A program made the position numbers and the translations under genes. From the NCBI RefSeq assembly GCF_013044135.1, contig NZ_JABEPP010000007.1, forward strand, positions 62,001-126,000: DNA of 64,000 nucleotides, given 5' to 3'. Under the pieces are notes generated by a model. It saw nothing but the letters and a program-made list of their open reading frames with translations. It searched no databases and was not told the DNA's origin. Below are positions 42,829 through 50,108 of the stretch, in pieces (positions within the stretch are counted from its first letter, which is position 1; every line of letters starts with the position of its first letter). Origin of the DNA: Enterovirga aerilata. GTDB lineage: Bacteria; Pseudomonadota; Alphaproteobacteria; Rhizobiales; Beijerinckiaceae.

Positions 42829-43853
42829 CTCTGGCTCTCAAAGAAGGCGCGAAGCTCGCGTTCGCTTTGGCTTCGCGTCAGCGGGTGTGAAGAGGCACCG
42901 AGCCGCCTCCGGTTGCCTGATCCCTGCGGCATGCTTTGAGCGCTCCACTCGTACCGGCTCCTATCGTGCAACCATCGCACCTCATGGACCCGATCGCCCC
43001 GGGAGCGACGCCAGACCACCCGGTTCGGCTCCACAAAGCACTCCCAGTCCGGATCGATTGGTACCCCGGCCAATAAAGTAAGAGCTTCGCCGGCGCTCTG
43101 ACAGCGAGCCGCCGGATCGTCGTTGAGCATTCGCCTAATCATCCGCTTCCAGCGACTCGGGATATGCGGAAGCCACGGCAGGCTGTCAGCGAAGCCGCCT
43201 GCGCCTATCAGGAATCGGGGAGCAGGGGAGCGCTGGTACCACTCTCGGCCATGAAGCAGACGGTAAAGCGTCATTCCGAGCGCCCATATGTCGGACTTGA
43301 CGCTCGTGCCTCCGCCCTGATGGACCTCAGGCGGGAGATGATCGTTATACCCGGCCTGTGAAGCATAGCCGAGAACTATGTTGTCCGTCACCAATCCAAA
43401 GTCGCCGATTTTGGCAGTGCCTTGCTTGAGCAAGATATTCGCTGGCTTTATGTCCCGATGTAGCATCTGACGATTATGGAGCGCTTGGAGTCCCGCCGTA
43501 ATCTCAGTACCTACCTTGCGGACAAACGATAGACTACTTGGACCACTTTCGAAGGCAGCCTGAAGCGATCCACCTTCGCAGTACTCCATGACGATCATGT
43601 ATGCATCTGGAACTCGCTCCACCGCATGATGAACTTGCACCACGTTCGCGTGCGTGGCCTGCCTGAGATGCTGGCCTTCTGCCAGCAGACCCGCCTTCCT
43701 GAGAGCCCAGTCGGCATCGGGTTCTCCCGGCTTCTGCTCCAAAAGCTTCACCGCCACTACGTCGTGAACAGGGTCTTGACCCATCAGCACACGGCCGAAG
43801 TGCCCACTGCCGATCTCCGGTCCTAGAGTGAGATGCGATACGAATTGTGACAA
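42825..43853 (-). CDS. Hanks-type serine/threonine protein kinase
   Basis: This 342-residue cytoplasmic kinase has the complete catalytic set: GSGHFG glycine loop (15-20), VAVKLLE (Lys36), HRDIKPAN (Asp134), DFG (151-153), a PPE variant of the APE motif and SDIWALGMTLYRLLHG. The roughly 75-residue C-terminal region (WECFVEPNRVVWRRSRGDRVHEVRW) lacks a membrane anchor or PASTA repeats, unlike housekeeping PknB. It starts at TTG 43853, 3 bp after the upstream gene, in DNA visibly richer in A+T than the rest of the phage. It is last in the cI operon, so it should be expressed in lysogens. A role in superinfection exclusion or defence is inferred. Confidence 0.88.
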   Translation of the reverse strand: MSQFVSHLTLGPEIGSGHFGRVLMGQDPVHDVVAVKLLEQKPGEPDADWALRKAGLLAEGQHLRQATHANVVQVHHAVERVPDAYMIVMEYCEGGSLQAAFESGPSSLSFVRKVGTEITAGLQALHNRQMLHRDIKPANILLKQGTAKIGDFGLVTDNIVLGYASQAGYNDHLPPEVHQGGGTSVKSDIWALGMTLYRLLHGREWYQRSPAPRFLIGAGGFADSLPWLPHIPSRWKRMIRRMLNDDPAARCQSAGEALTLLAGVPIDPDWECFVEPNRVVWRRSRGDRVHEVRWLHDRSRYEWSAQSMPQGSGNRRRLGASSHPLTRSQSERELRAFFESQS

Positions 43854-43856
43854 GTT

Positions 43857-44318
43857 CTAGTCCCTAGATGCCAAGATCATAAGAGCTGCCTCGCGGCTCC
43901 CGGCGCGAAGCTTACCCTTGCATTCCTGCTCCCAGAATTTGCTATCAGACAGGTAGTCGTCAACCTTCCGCTCGCCGAAGGTTTTGCTGAGACTCGCCTT
44001 CGCGTGCGTCTCAGTAGGGATCTTCGACGCAAGGGCTGCCAGCACCACTCCCCTAAATTCAGCCGAGAGTAGATGCGCTTTCTTTGTTCCGCCCAAACTG
44101 ACTGCGCTCTCCTTGACGATTGCCTTTGATATCTTATTGTCTGTTACATAATCTGAAATTCGCTGGTATGCCGCAGCATAAGCCACAGGTCGGTCTCCCT
44201 TCTGCAAGGGCCAACTTTCGTCGGCGAGAATCGTGATAGCCCCGTCCGCAGGCACCTCGGCCTCAACCAGCGTGATTGCGTCGCCGACGACAACGGCTCC
44301 GACCCATCTCTCAGGCAT
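43857..44318 (-). CDS. Putative RNase H/RuvC-fold protein of the kinase cassette
   Basis: This 153-residue protein begins MPERWVGAVVVGDAITLVEAEV, a beta-hairpin-like start with an Asp as in RNase H-fold nucleases. It has AIVKESAVSL in the middle and ends FWEQECKGKLRAGSREAALMILASRD, resembling the last helix of RuvC-like resolvases. The fold assignment is tentative, and a full set of catalytic acids is not certain. It overlaps the 54-residue gene by 8 bp and precedes the kinase by 3 bp. Codon use is A+T-richer than in neighbours. Confidence 0.55.
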   Translation of the reverse strand: MPERWVGAVVVGDAITLVEAEVPADGAITILADESWPLQKGDRPVAYAAAYQRISDYVTDNKISKAIVKESAVSLGGTKKAHLLSAEFRGVVLAALASKIPTETHAKASLSKTFGERKVDDYLSDSKFWEQECKGKLRAGSREAALMILASRD

Positions 44319-44475
44319 TCTCTTTCCCCTCAACGCGCAGGACAAGGCTTCCCCTCTCCTCCACCATCCACCCATAGACCGCCTCGTCGACCTCGTCGGC
44401 TTGCAGGGCGGCCTTGAATGCCTCGAGGAAATCGTCGTCGGGGAGGAGATCGCGGGGAGGGTCGGGAGGGGTCAC
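44311..44475 (-). CDS. 54-residue protein linking cI to the kinase cassette
   Basis: A GTG at 44475 overlaps the repressor stop (GTGA) and opens a 54-codon frame: MTPPDPPRDLLPDDDFLEAFKAALQADEVDEAVYGWMVEERG. It ends 8 bp inside the next gene. The protein is strongly acidic and helical, with an antitoxin-like or adaptor-like composition. The double coupling shows that cI, this gene, the RNase H-like gene and the kinase form one leftward transcript. No family recognised. Confidence 0.6.
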   Translation of the reverse strand: MTPPDPPRDLLPDDDFLEAFKAALQADEVDEAVYGWMVEERGSLVLRVEGKENA

Positions 44476-45200
44476 GGCTCGCCGGTCCCTACGACCTTAT
44501 GTACGGCCACAACTCGGTCAGCGGGAAAGCGCATCAGGCGGTCTTCGCCCTCTGGCGGATTCAGCTGCTCCAGCACGAGTTCTGTCGCGGATCGACTGAC
44601 GAAGCGCTTGACGTAGCCCGCGAAGCCATCCTGCTCGCGGATCTGCGCGACAACGTAATCCCCTCTCCGGACAGGGCGGACAGGGTTCACATGAAGAAAT
44701 TCGCCGGATTCGTAGCGGTCCAGCATGGAATCTCCATGCACGAAGACGCCGTAAGCCTCTGGGACATCCTGCAGGCTTGCCGGCATGCGTGCCCAGCCAA
44801 CGGCATCGGCTGTCATTACGAGCTTGCCATTCGGCCCGCCGGCAGCCCGCCCCCTGATAGGAAGCCTTCCCACGCCAGCCCTCGGCAAGGCCACTGGCCC
44901 GCTTACGTTGGTAGCAGGTTCATCTGCAAACGGGATATCGGGGATCGTCTTCGGTTCCCGATCTTCTGACGGCGGCGCAACACCTGGCCTCGGTGCGCCG
45001 CGCCCGAACACCATCCATTCGGGTGCGACCTTGAAGAATGCGGCGTAGCGCTCCGCGGTCGCACGGGTGAGCCCCCGACTTCCGTTCTCATGACCCGCAT
45101 AGGTCGGGATCGGAACACCCATCGCGCGGGCAGCGTCGGACGCGGTTTTGTAGCGCCCGACGTTCAATCTCGCCCACATCAACCGCTGGTGCACTTCCAT
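44472..45200 (-). CDS. CI/LexA-type phage repressor (HTH plus S24 peptidase)
   Basis: This 242-residue protein has an N-terminal helix-turn-helix (ARLNVGRYKTASDAARAMGVPIPTYAGHENGSRGL) and a C-terminal S24 self-cleavage domain with Ser in VHGDSMLDRYESGEFLHV and Lys in GYVKRFVS. A likely cleavage site is the Ala-Gly bond in RGRAAGG. It maintains lysogeny and should be inactivated by RecA-stimulated autocleavage after DNA damage. ATG 45200 is chosen because the HTH begins there and the promoter -10 lies just upstream, suggesting a leaderless message. Its operon continues into the kinase cassette. Confidence 0.9.
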   Translation of the reverse strand: MEVHQRLMWARLNVGRYKTASDAARAMGVPIPTYAGHENGSRGLTRATAERYAAFFKVAPEWMVFGRGAPRPGVAPPSEDREPKTIPDIPFADEPATNVSGPVALPRAGVGRLPIRGRAAGGPNGKLVMTADAVGWARMPASLQDVPEAYGVFVHGDSMLDRYESGEFLHVNPVRPVRRGDYVVAQIREQDGFAGYVKRFVSRSATELVLEQLNPPEGEDRLMRFPADRVVAVHKVVGTGEP

Positions 45201-45204
45201 GCGC

Positions 45205-45273
45205 GGATTATGCATCACGCATCTATGCAGCGGGCATTGACAATAGCATGCGTATCGCATAGAGATTACGCAT
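45205..45273. promoter_or_regulatory. Immunity control region: pR, pRM and operators
   Basis: Rightward pR has a perfect -35 TTGACA (45237-45242) and, 17 bp on, TAGAGA (45260-45265). The perfect inverted repeat ATGCG-TAT-CGCAT (45248-45260) fills the spacer, where a bound repressor would block RNA polymerase. Leftward, CATAAT (minus strand, 45212-45207) is a good -10 for cI, and ATGCA-TCA-CGCAT (45210-45222) overlaps it. Predicted starts for both transcripts coincide with the ATG codons of cro (45272) and cI (45200), so both mRNAs may be leaderless. Confidence 0.7.
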
Positions 45274-45493
45274 GGTCGACGCGCGCAAGTTACGAGCCCG
45301 CCTCCGCTGGTCGCAAAAGGACATGGCCGAGTTCGTCGGCTGTGACCAAGCGACCGTCTCTAGGATCGAGAGGGGCCAGGAGCCATCCGGGCCCGTGGGG
45401 CGAATGCTTGAGGTCCTCCTCGCGGAGGTCACGGCCGGCCGCATCAAGCCAAAACCAGGGTCAGCCCCCTCTGAACACGGGGCTGCGGCATGA
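45272..45493 (+). CDS. Cro-like XRE family regulator
   Basis: This 73-residue protein is essentially one helix-turn-helix: LRWSQKDMAEFVGCDQATVSRIERGQEPSG. It lies divergent from the repressor and is first in the rightward early operon, the cro position. No Shine-Dalgarno is visible before ATG 45272, and the predicted pR start is at the ATG, consistent with leaderless translation. It likely competes with the repressor for the ATGCR-N3-YGCAT operators. Confidence 0.85.
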   Translation: MVDARKLRARLRWSQKDMAEFVGCDQATVSRIERGQEPSGPVGRMLEVLLAEVTAGRIKPKPGSAPSEHGAAA

Positions 45494-46302
45494 CCCGGCT
45501 CCCGGATGAACGCGCCCGAGAGGTCATCGACCTGCTCGACAGCTACGATCAGATGATCGAGGACGCGAACGCGTCCAAACGCGACCTCCTGCAGGAGGTC
45601 CGCGCGGAGCTTGCCGCGCACACCAAGGGCGAGATCGGCGATGAGATCGCGGGCCTGAAGGCCTGTGTTGCCACGCTCCGGAGGCGCCGCTCCGCTCCCG
45701 AGAAGCTGGCGCAAGCCGAGAACCGCGGCGAGATCGCGGAAGCGTATCTCGCCCTCTACGACCGGGCGGCTCGCGCGCCACGCGCCACGCGCACACGCGA
45801 GAGCGACGACGAAGGTCCCGGCGAGCAGGCCGGCGATGAGGCGAACGCGGCCGAGGGTAACGTCTTCGCTCCGGCGGACGCCCCTGAAAGCGTGACGGCG
45901 GGAGAGACCGCAACCGAATTCACGAACGCCCGCCCCGAGACTCCACCCGCAGCCCAGGACAGAGGGGCGATGGTGCAAGGCCAGGACGGCTCCGCTGCAA
46001 CGACGGTCGGGATCACGGGCGGCATAGTGCCCGTCGAAGCGGAGCAATCTGTCACGTCGCCGGAGCCGGGGGAGGGCGCTGCCACGCGCATCGATCCAGC
46101 TCCGGCGCCGGACGGAACCGCATTCACCCCAAAGCCGGGCGATCTGTTCCTCGATCCGCATCATACCGTCAGCTCGTTCATGCGGAGCAGCATCTGCCTG
46201 CGCCTCGGTCTGGACGACGATGAGTTCGACGCCTTCCGAGCGGAGATGATCGCCGGCAAGTCGGCTCCGGACGCGATTTACGCGGTGAGGGCTCATCCAT
46301 GA
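45490..46302 (+). CDS. Phage protein with possible GapR-like (DUF2312) N-terminal domain
   Basis: This 270-residue protein overlaps cro by ATGA. The first 90 residues (EVIDLLDSYDQMIEDANASKRDLLQEVRAELAAHTKGEIGDEIAGLKACVATLRRR) follow the coiled-coil plus basic-patch pattern of GapR, an alphaproteobacterial protein that binds overtwisted AT-rich DNA. A long Ala/Pro/Glu-rich linker follows. The C-terminal domain (HTVSSFMRSSICLRLGLDDDEFDAFRAEMIAG) could be another small helical module. The GapR assignment is by pattern only. Confidence 0.5.
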   Translation: MTRLPDERAREVIDLLDSYDQMIEDANASKRDLLQEVRAELAAHTKGEIGDEIAGLKACVATLRRRRSAPEKLAQAENRGEIAEAYLALYDRAARAPRATRTRESDDEGPGEQAGDEANAAEGNVFAPADAPESVTAGETATEFTNARPETPPAAQDRGAMVQGQDGSAATTVGITGGIVPVEAEQSVTSPEPGEGAATRIDPAPAPDGTAFTPKPGDLFLDPHHTVSSFMRSSICLRLGLDDDEFDAFRAEMIAGKSAPDAIYAVRAHP

Positions 46303-46472
46303 CGCTCTCTCTCGCCGCATCCTTCCTCTCGCTGCTCGGTCTGGCGGTCGCCTTCGCGGCCGGTGTCGACCAGATGATCTGGGTCGGCCTCTTCGCGCTC
46401 TGCTTCATCCTCTTCGTCATCGACGAGATCGAAGCCGCTCCTCTCCTCGACGACGACGGAGAGTGGCTGTGA
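46299..46472 (+). CDS. Small two-helix membrane protein
   Basis: This 57-residue protein starts at an ATG overlapping the upstream stop (ATGA). It has two hydrophobic helices (LSLAASFLSLLGLAVAFAAG and IWVGLFALCFILFVI) and an acidic tail ending EAAPLLDDDGEWL. It is a probable inner-membrane hairpin. Role unknown; early-expressed small membrane proteins of phages often act in exclusion or lysis timing. Confidence 0.55.
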   Translation: MTLSLAASFLSLLGLAVAFAAGVDQMIWVGLFALCFILFVIDEIEAAPLLDDDGEWL

Positions 46473-46861
46473 TCGCATCTCTGTCAGCATCGCATTCCTC
46501 TTCGCGCTCCTATCCCCCGCGGGAGCGCGGAGGGCAGGACGGCGGCCCGTTCCCGCGAGCGGCTGTCCTGTCTCCCCTTCCCGAACCCGGCCGCTCTTGC
46601 CTCCCGGCAGCCGGTCACCTCGCGGCTGAGCTTCTGCTCGCCGCGCCTTTCTTCCCTCGCAACGTGGCCCTCGCTCGCCAAAGCCAGCCCCGTCGCGCCT
46701 CTCTCGGCTCTCGCTGCGATCATCGCGGCGAGGCTGCCGAGGCTCGTCCAGGTGTCGTTCGCCTCCATCAGTCCTGCACCTCCGACGCTTGCAGTGAAGC
46801 ATCGGAGCTCAGGGCAGATGATCCCTTCAGAACGGACAAATCGTCCATCGGAGGTCAGTGA
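46469..46861 (+). CDS. Doubtful open frame in the early operon
   Basis: A GTG at 46469 overlaps the previous stop (GTGA) and opens 130 codons. The product is Ser/Arg/Pro-rich (SHSSSRSYPPRERGGQDGG) with a weak hydrophobic stretch and no recognised domain. The coupling argues for it and the composition against. If it is not coding, 46473-46817 is a non-coding spacer with a hairpin at 46780-46807 (CTCCGA/TCGGAG with inner GCTT/AAGC). Confidence 0.25.
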   Translation: MIASLSASHSSSRSYPPRERGGQDGGPFPRAAVLSPLPEPGRSCLPAAGHLAAELLLAAPFFPRNVALARQSQPRRASLGSRCDHRGEAAEARPGVVRLHQSCTSDACSEASELRADDPFRTDKSSIGGQ

Positions 46862-47237
46862 AGTGACCGCGTTGTCTTTCACAACGGACACGCGCCGGCT
46901 CGCCCGCCTATTGGAAGATCGGGAGACCGAGCGCGTCGGGAAGCTGCCGCTCGCGCGAGACATTGTCGCGAGGCGCGCGGGCTGCGCCCCCGGCACGCTT
47001 GAGAACCTTCGCAAGGGGCGTCTGAAGCGCATCGAAGGGTGGCTGCACCGGAAGCTTGAGGCGCTTCTGGTGCGGGAGATCGAGGCCGAAATCAAAAGGC
47101 TCACCAATGAACTGGAAGCGTATCGCCGTGCTGGCGGCGACGCTGCTCAGGCTCCGCAGATGGCGCGCCTGGTTGCGGCGGTCGAGGAAGCGCAACGACT
47201 GATCGGGGCATCGCAGTCCAGCGAGGTCCTCCGGTGA
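46818..47237 (+). CDS. Hypothetical phage protein, probable DNA-binding
   Basis: The body of this protein (TDTRRLARLLEDRETERVGKLPLARDIVARRAGCAPGTLENLRKGRLKRIEGWL) looks like a helix-turn-helix, followed by a coiled-coil (LEALLVREIEAEIKRLTNELEAYRRAG). ATG 46818 is used, with AGGGCAG upstream; GTG 46863 is an alternative. It overlaps the next gene by GTGA. It may be a regulator of the early operon; no named family. Confidence 0.55.
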   Translation: MIPSERTNRPSEVSEVTALSFTTDTRRLARLLEDRETERVGKLPLARDIVARRAGCAPGTLENLRKGRLKRIEGWLHRKLEALLVREIEAEIKRLTNELEAYRRAGGDAAQAPQMARLVAAVEEAQRLIGASQSSEVLR

Positions 47238-47899
47238 GTGGCCGCGTCTACTTCATTCAGGACAGCCACGGCCGATTGAAGATTGGGTATTCGCAGGATC
47301 CGGCCGGGCGCCTCAGGGCGCTCCAGACGGCTCACGGAGCGGAGCTGAGTCTGCTCGGCAGTGTCCCCGGCACGATCTCTGCCGAACGGGACCTACAGAA
47401 GCGGTTCGCGGACCTGAAGCTCACAGGTGAGTGGTTCCGCGCAAGCGACGATCTCTTGTCCCATGTCCGCGCATTGCTCGCCGCGCCCGAGATCCCGCTT
47501 CTCGGCAAACAGGTTCGCGCTCGGGACCCTGAGAAGCAGTCGTTCTCTGACCGGCTGCTCGCGTTCCTGCGTGAGCGCCACCCCGAGCGCACCGTTGCGG
47601 CGGTAGCAGAGTGGACCGGGGTTAGCCGGGACAGCATCGCGCAATGGTTCAGCCGGGGGAGCCTCCCGAGCGGAGAGGTCGCGCTTCACCTGATGCTTGT
47701 CTACGGGCCGCCGTTCGTCCGCGACGTCTTCGGGATCGAGAAGAAGTGGGTCTTGGACGCGGTCGCGCTCGAAGAGAGCCGTGTCGCCCATGCCGAACTG
47801 GCCGGAGCCTTGGCCGCGGTTGAGCGCCTCCGCGGCGCCAAGGCGCACGAGGACAGGGCCGAAGAACTCTTCACACCAGACGGGAAGGCACAGCGATGA
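47234..47899 (+). CDS. GIY-YIG nuclease-like (T5orf172-type) protein with HTH domain
   Basis: This 221-residue protein starts at a GTG overlapping the upstream stop. Residues 1-80 (VYFIQDSHGRLKIGYSQDPAGRLRALQTAHGAELSLLGSVPG, then AERDLQKRFADLKLTGEWFR) match the GIY-YIG/T5orf172 fold: YFIQ replaces GIY, then KIGYS, Arg and a Glu helix. Residues about 105-170 (RTVAAVAEWTGVSRDSIAQWFSRGSLPSG) form a helix-turn-helix. Such proteins are phage nucleases or DNA-binding regulators. The next gene overlaps by ATGA. Confidence 0.75.
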   Translation: MSGRVYFIQDSHGRLKIGYSQDPAGRLRALQTAHGAELSLLGSVPGTISAERDLQKRFADLKLTGEWFRASDDLLSHVRALLAAPEIPLLGKQVRARDPEKQSFSDRLLAFLRERHPERTVAAVAEWTGVSRDSIAQWFSRGSLPSGEVALHLMLVYGPPFVRDVFGIEKKWVLDAVALEESRVAHAELAGALAAVERLRGAKAHEDRAEELFTPDGKAQR

Positions 47900-49065
47900 G
47901 CGCAAAGCGTAAGGAGAAGGCGACACCTCCGGCAGTGTTCACGGCGGAGGCTGCGACTGCAGATCTTCTGCGCGCCGTGTCGAAGGTCGCGGCCGTCGTC
48001 GAGCCCCGCAACACTATTCCGATCCTGAACTTCGTCGAGATCGCCGTCGATTTCAGCACTATCGCGGTTAGCGGCACTGACCTCGACATGGAGGTGAGGG
48101 TCGAAATTGAAGGCTCAGGCGAGGGGGCTCTGTGCCTTCCGGCCTTCCGGCTGCGCGATTTCCTGCAAGCGGCTTCTCACGTTGAGCGGGTCTCGCTCAC
48201 CATCAACGAGACGGGCGTCGTCGAAGTCACGGCCGGCGACTTCTCGGCGACTATGTTCCCGCTTCCGGCCGCTGACTTTCCGCGTCTGCAGATCGGGTCG
48301 AAGGCGTGGGACGCGAACCTGGCGGAGGGAGTGGTCCAGTTCCTTTTCGGTGGCGTGACACACGCCATCTCGCGGGAAGAGACGCGCTACTACCTGAACG
48401 GCGTCTGCCTTGAGGTGAAGGACGGAACGCTGATCGCCGTAGCGACAGACGGCCATCGTCTCGCAAAGCGCGAGACCAATCTCGGTAGCGGAGCAACTGA
48501 TCAACCGAGCGTCATCGTGCCGAGAAAGGCTGTCGCCCTCTCGCTTGGCTATGCCGGGAAGGGCGAAGCCAGCTTCGCGATCCACAAGACGGCCGACGAC
48601 AAACGCACGGGTTATGCCGAGATCACGGCAAACGGGGTGCGCGTGCGGACGAAGCTCATCGATGGGACTTATCCCGATTGGCGCCACGTCGTCCCCGTGC
48701 CGAGCAACACCGTCATCGAGATCGATACGAAGGCGCTGAGACGCGCTCTTCGGGCAACCGCGACCAGCAGCGAGGGACGTCGCGTGCGTGCAACCAAGAT
48801 CGAGGTCGCTGCGGACTCGGCTACTCTTTCCAGCCAGTGTCCGGGCCTTGGCGAGGCTCGTGTCCGCGTCGCGTGCGAGGCCGGCGGGCCGATCCCGATC
48901 GTCGGCATCAACGGTCGCTATCTCGATAACGCGGCGGCCGAACTGGAGCGCGTCGGGTCGAAGACGGTTCGGATCCACGTGACCGACCCTGCTTCGCCGA
49001 TTCGGATCGTTCCCGATGCCGCGATCCCTGGCGTCCTAAACGTCATCATGCCGATGCGGATCTGA
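47896..49065 (+). CDS. dnaN: Phage-encoded DNA polymerase III beta sliding clamp
   Basis: This 389-residue protein is a complete three-domain clamp: VSKVAAVVEPRNTIPILNFVEIAVD and GTDLDMEVRVEIEG in domain 1, YYLNGVCLEV and AVATDGHRLAKRETNL in domain 2, KLIDGTYPDWRHVVP and GINGRYLDNAAAEL in domain 3, ending IMPMRI. The length is near that of chromosomal DnaN. It would tether the replicative polymerase to phage DNA. It lies directly before a DnaA domain IV gene, echoing the chromosomal dnaA-dnaN pairing in reverse order. Confidence 0.93.
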   Translation: MSAKRKEKATPPAVFTAEAATADLLRAVSKVAAVVEPRNTIPILNFVEIAVDFSTIAVSGTDLDMEVRVEIEGSGEGALCLPAFRLRDFLQAASHVERVSLTINETGVVEVTAGDFSATMFPLPAADFPRLQIGSKAWDANLAEGVVQFLFGGVTHAISREETRYYLNGVCLEVKDGTLIAVATDGHRLAKRETNLGSGATDQPSVIVPRKAVALSLGYAGKGEASFAIHKTADDKRTGYAEITANGVRVRTKLIDGTYPDWRHVVPVPSNTVIEIDTKALRRALRATATSSEGRRVRATKIEVAADSATLSSQCPGLGEARVRVACEAGGPIPIVGINGRYLDNAAAELERVGSKTVRIHVTDPASPIRIVPDAAIPGVLNVIMPMRI

Positions 49066-49068
49066 GCG

Positions 49069-49551
49069 ATGTCCGCCCCTCTCTACACCGTTGAGCCCCG
49101 CACGCTCGAGGAAATGCACGCCCGGGCCTCGGCCGCACGGCGACGCATGGAAGAGGCCGCCCGCAATCCCAGGCCCGGCAAGCCCCAGCCGATCGAGCGA
49201 ATGCCCGGAGAGCTTGGCGCGCGCGCCTTCGGCGCCGAGGAGCGAGCAACCCAAGGGCAGCGGCAGCAAGAAGCCTTCCTGAGGCAGATCGAGCAGCTCC
49301 GCGCTGCGTTCGCTGGCCTGCCGGAGCGACCGGCCAAGATCATCGCTCGGGTCGCCCGAGAGCATGGCCTGACCGCAGCCGACATCACGGGCAGGTCGCA
49401 GACGGCGCCCATGATCCGTGCACGGTTCGCCGCGGTCGCGGAAGTCCGCCGGATCAGGCCGGACCTGAGCCTCCCGCAGATCGGCCGCGCCTTCGGTGGC
49501 CGCGACCATACCACGATCCTTTCGGCGCTTCGGAAGATGGGGCTCAAATGA
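49069..49551 (+). CDS. Stand-alone DnaA C-terminal DNA-binding domain (domain IV) protein
   Basis: This 160-residue protein has a charged helical N-terminus (about 85 residues) and a DnaA domain IV: IIARVAREHGLTAADITGRSQT, then ARFAAVAEVRRIRPDLSLPQIGRAFGGRDHTTILSALRKM. The GGRDHTT signature that reads DnaA boxes is at 143-149. There is no AAA+ domain, so it can bind DnaA boxes but not hydrolyse ATP or open an origin by itself. It could target phage replication or block host initiation. It starts 3 bp after dnaN. Confidence 0.9.
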   Translation: MSAPLYTVEPRTLEEMHARASAARRRMEEAARNPRPGKPQPIERMPGELGARAFGAEERATQGQRQQEAFLRQIEQLRAAFAGLPERPAKIIARVAREHGLTAADITGRSQTAPMIRARFAAVAEVRRIRPDLSLPQIGRAFGGRDHTTILSALRKMGLK

Positions 49552-50108
49552 TGCTGTCGAGCTCGACAGAACGCGGCCCCGCCGCGCATCACATCATGAT
49601 CCGCCTGGCCGACGAGGGTATCCCCGTCGGCGCTATCGCCCGAGCACTGAAGAAGCCCTCCGGCGATGTCTGGCCCGTGCTCCGTGAGGCGAAGCAGAAC
49701 GGGCTGCTTCTCGACCTCCCGGCCGCGGACTGGCCACCCGGCGCCCGGCGCGAGGAGCGCCTCCCGACATCGGCGCCGATCCGCGTCTCGGAGGCCGATC
49801 AACTCGTCTCCCCGCTCATGGTGCTGTTCCGCCTGACCCCAGCCGAGGGCCGACTACTTGCAGTCCTGTTCGCTCGGAAGGAGATCACCCGTACCGCGCT
49901 CTATGCTGCGCTGTACGGCGCGGAGAGCGACGTCGAGCCGAAGACCCTCGACGTCCTCGTCTGCAAGATCAGGGCGAAGCTCAAGCCCTACCAGATCCGG
50001 ATCGAGACCCTCTGGGGCCGTGGCTACTCGCTGCCGAGCGAGTCGGTTGCCGCGCTCGCCTCCGCGATCCGCGAGCACAACCGAAGCCGCGAGGAGAATG
50101 CGGCATGA
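49548..50108 (+). CDS. CtrA-type winged-helix protein lacking a receiver domain
   Basis: This 186-residue protein has an N-terminal MarR/sigma-like helical part (IRLADEGIPVGAIARALKKPSGDVWPVLREAKQNGLL) and a C-terminal OmpR/PhoB winged helix: LTPAEGRLLAVLFARKEITRTALYAALYG, then EPKTLDVLVCKIRAKLKPYQIRIETLWGRGYSLP. The last block is close to that of the cell-cycle regulator CtrA (DVFICKLRKKL...WGRGY). No phosphorylatable receiver is present, so binding would be constitutive. It is ATGA-coupled to the DnaA-IV gene. Confidence 0.8.
   Translation: MMLSSSTERGPAAHHIMIRLADEGIPVGAIARALKKPSGDVWPVLREAKQNGLLLDLPAADWPPGARREERLPTSAPIRVSEADQLVSPLMVLFRLTPAEGRLLAVLFARKEITRTALYAALYGAESDVEPKTLDVLVCKIRAKLKPYQIRIETLWGRGYSLPSESVAALASAIREHNRSREENAA

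Noticed and set aside
42825-43853. Housekeeping PknB-type kinase
   Set aside because: There is no transmembrane segment or PASTA repeats, and it is encoded in the prophage repressor operon.
49069-49551. Chromosomal dnaA-dnaN origin region
   Set aside because: Only DnaA domain IV is present, the genes are in a phage operon between phage regulators and a helicase, and no cluster of DnaA boxes was noticed.
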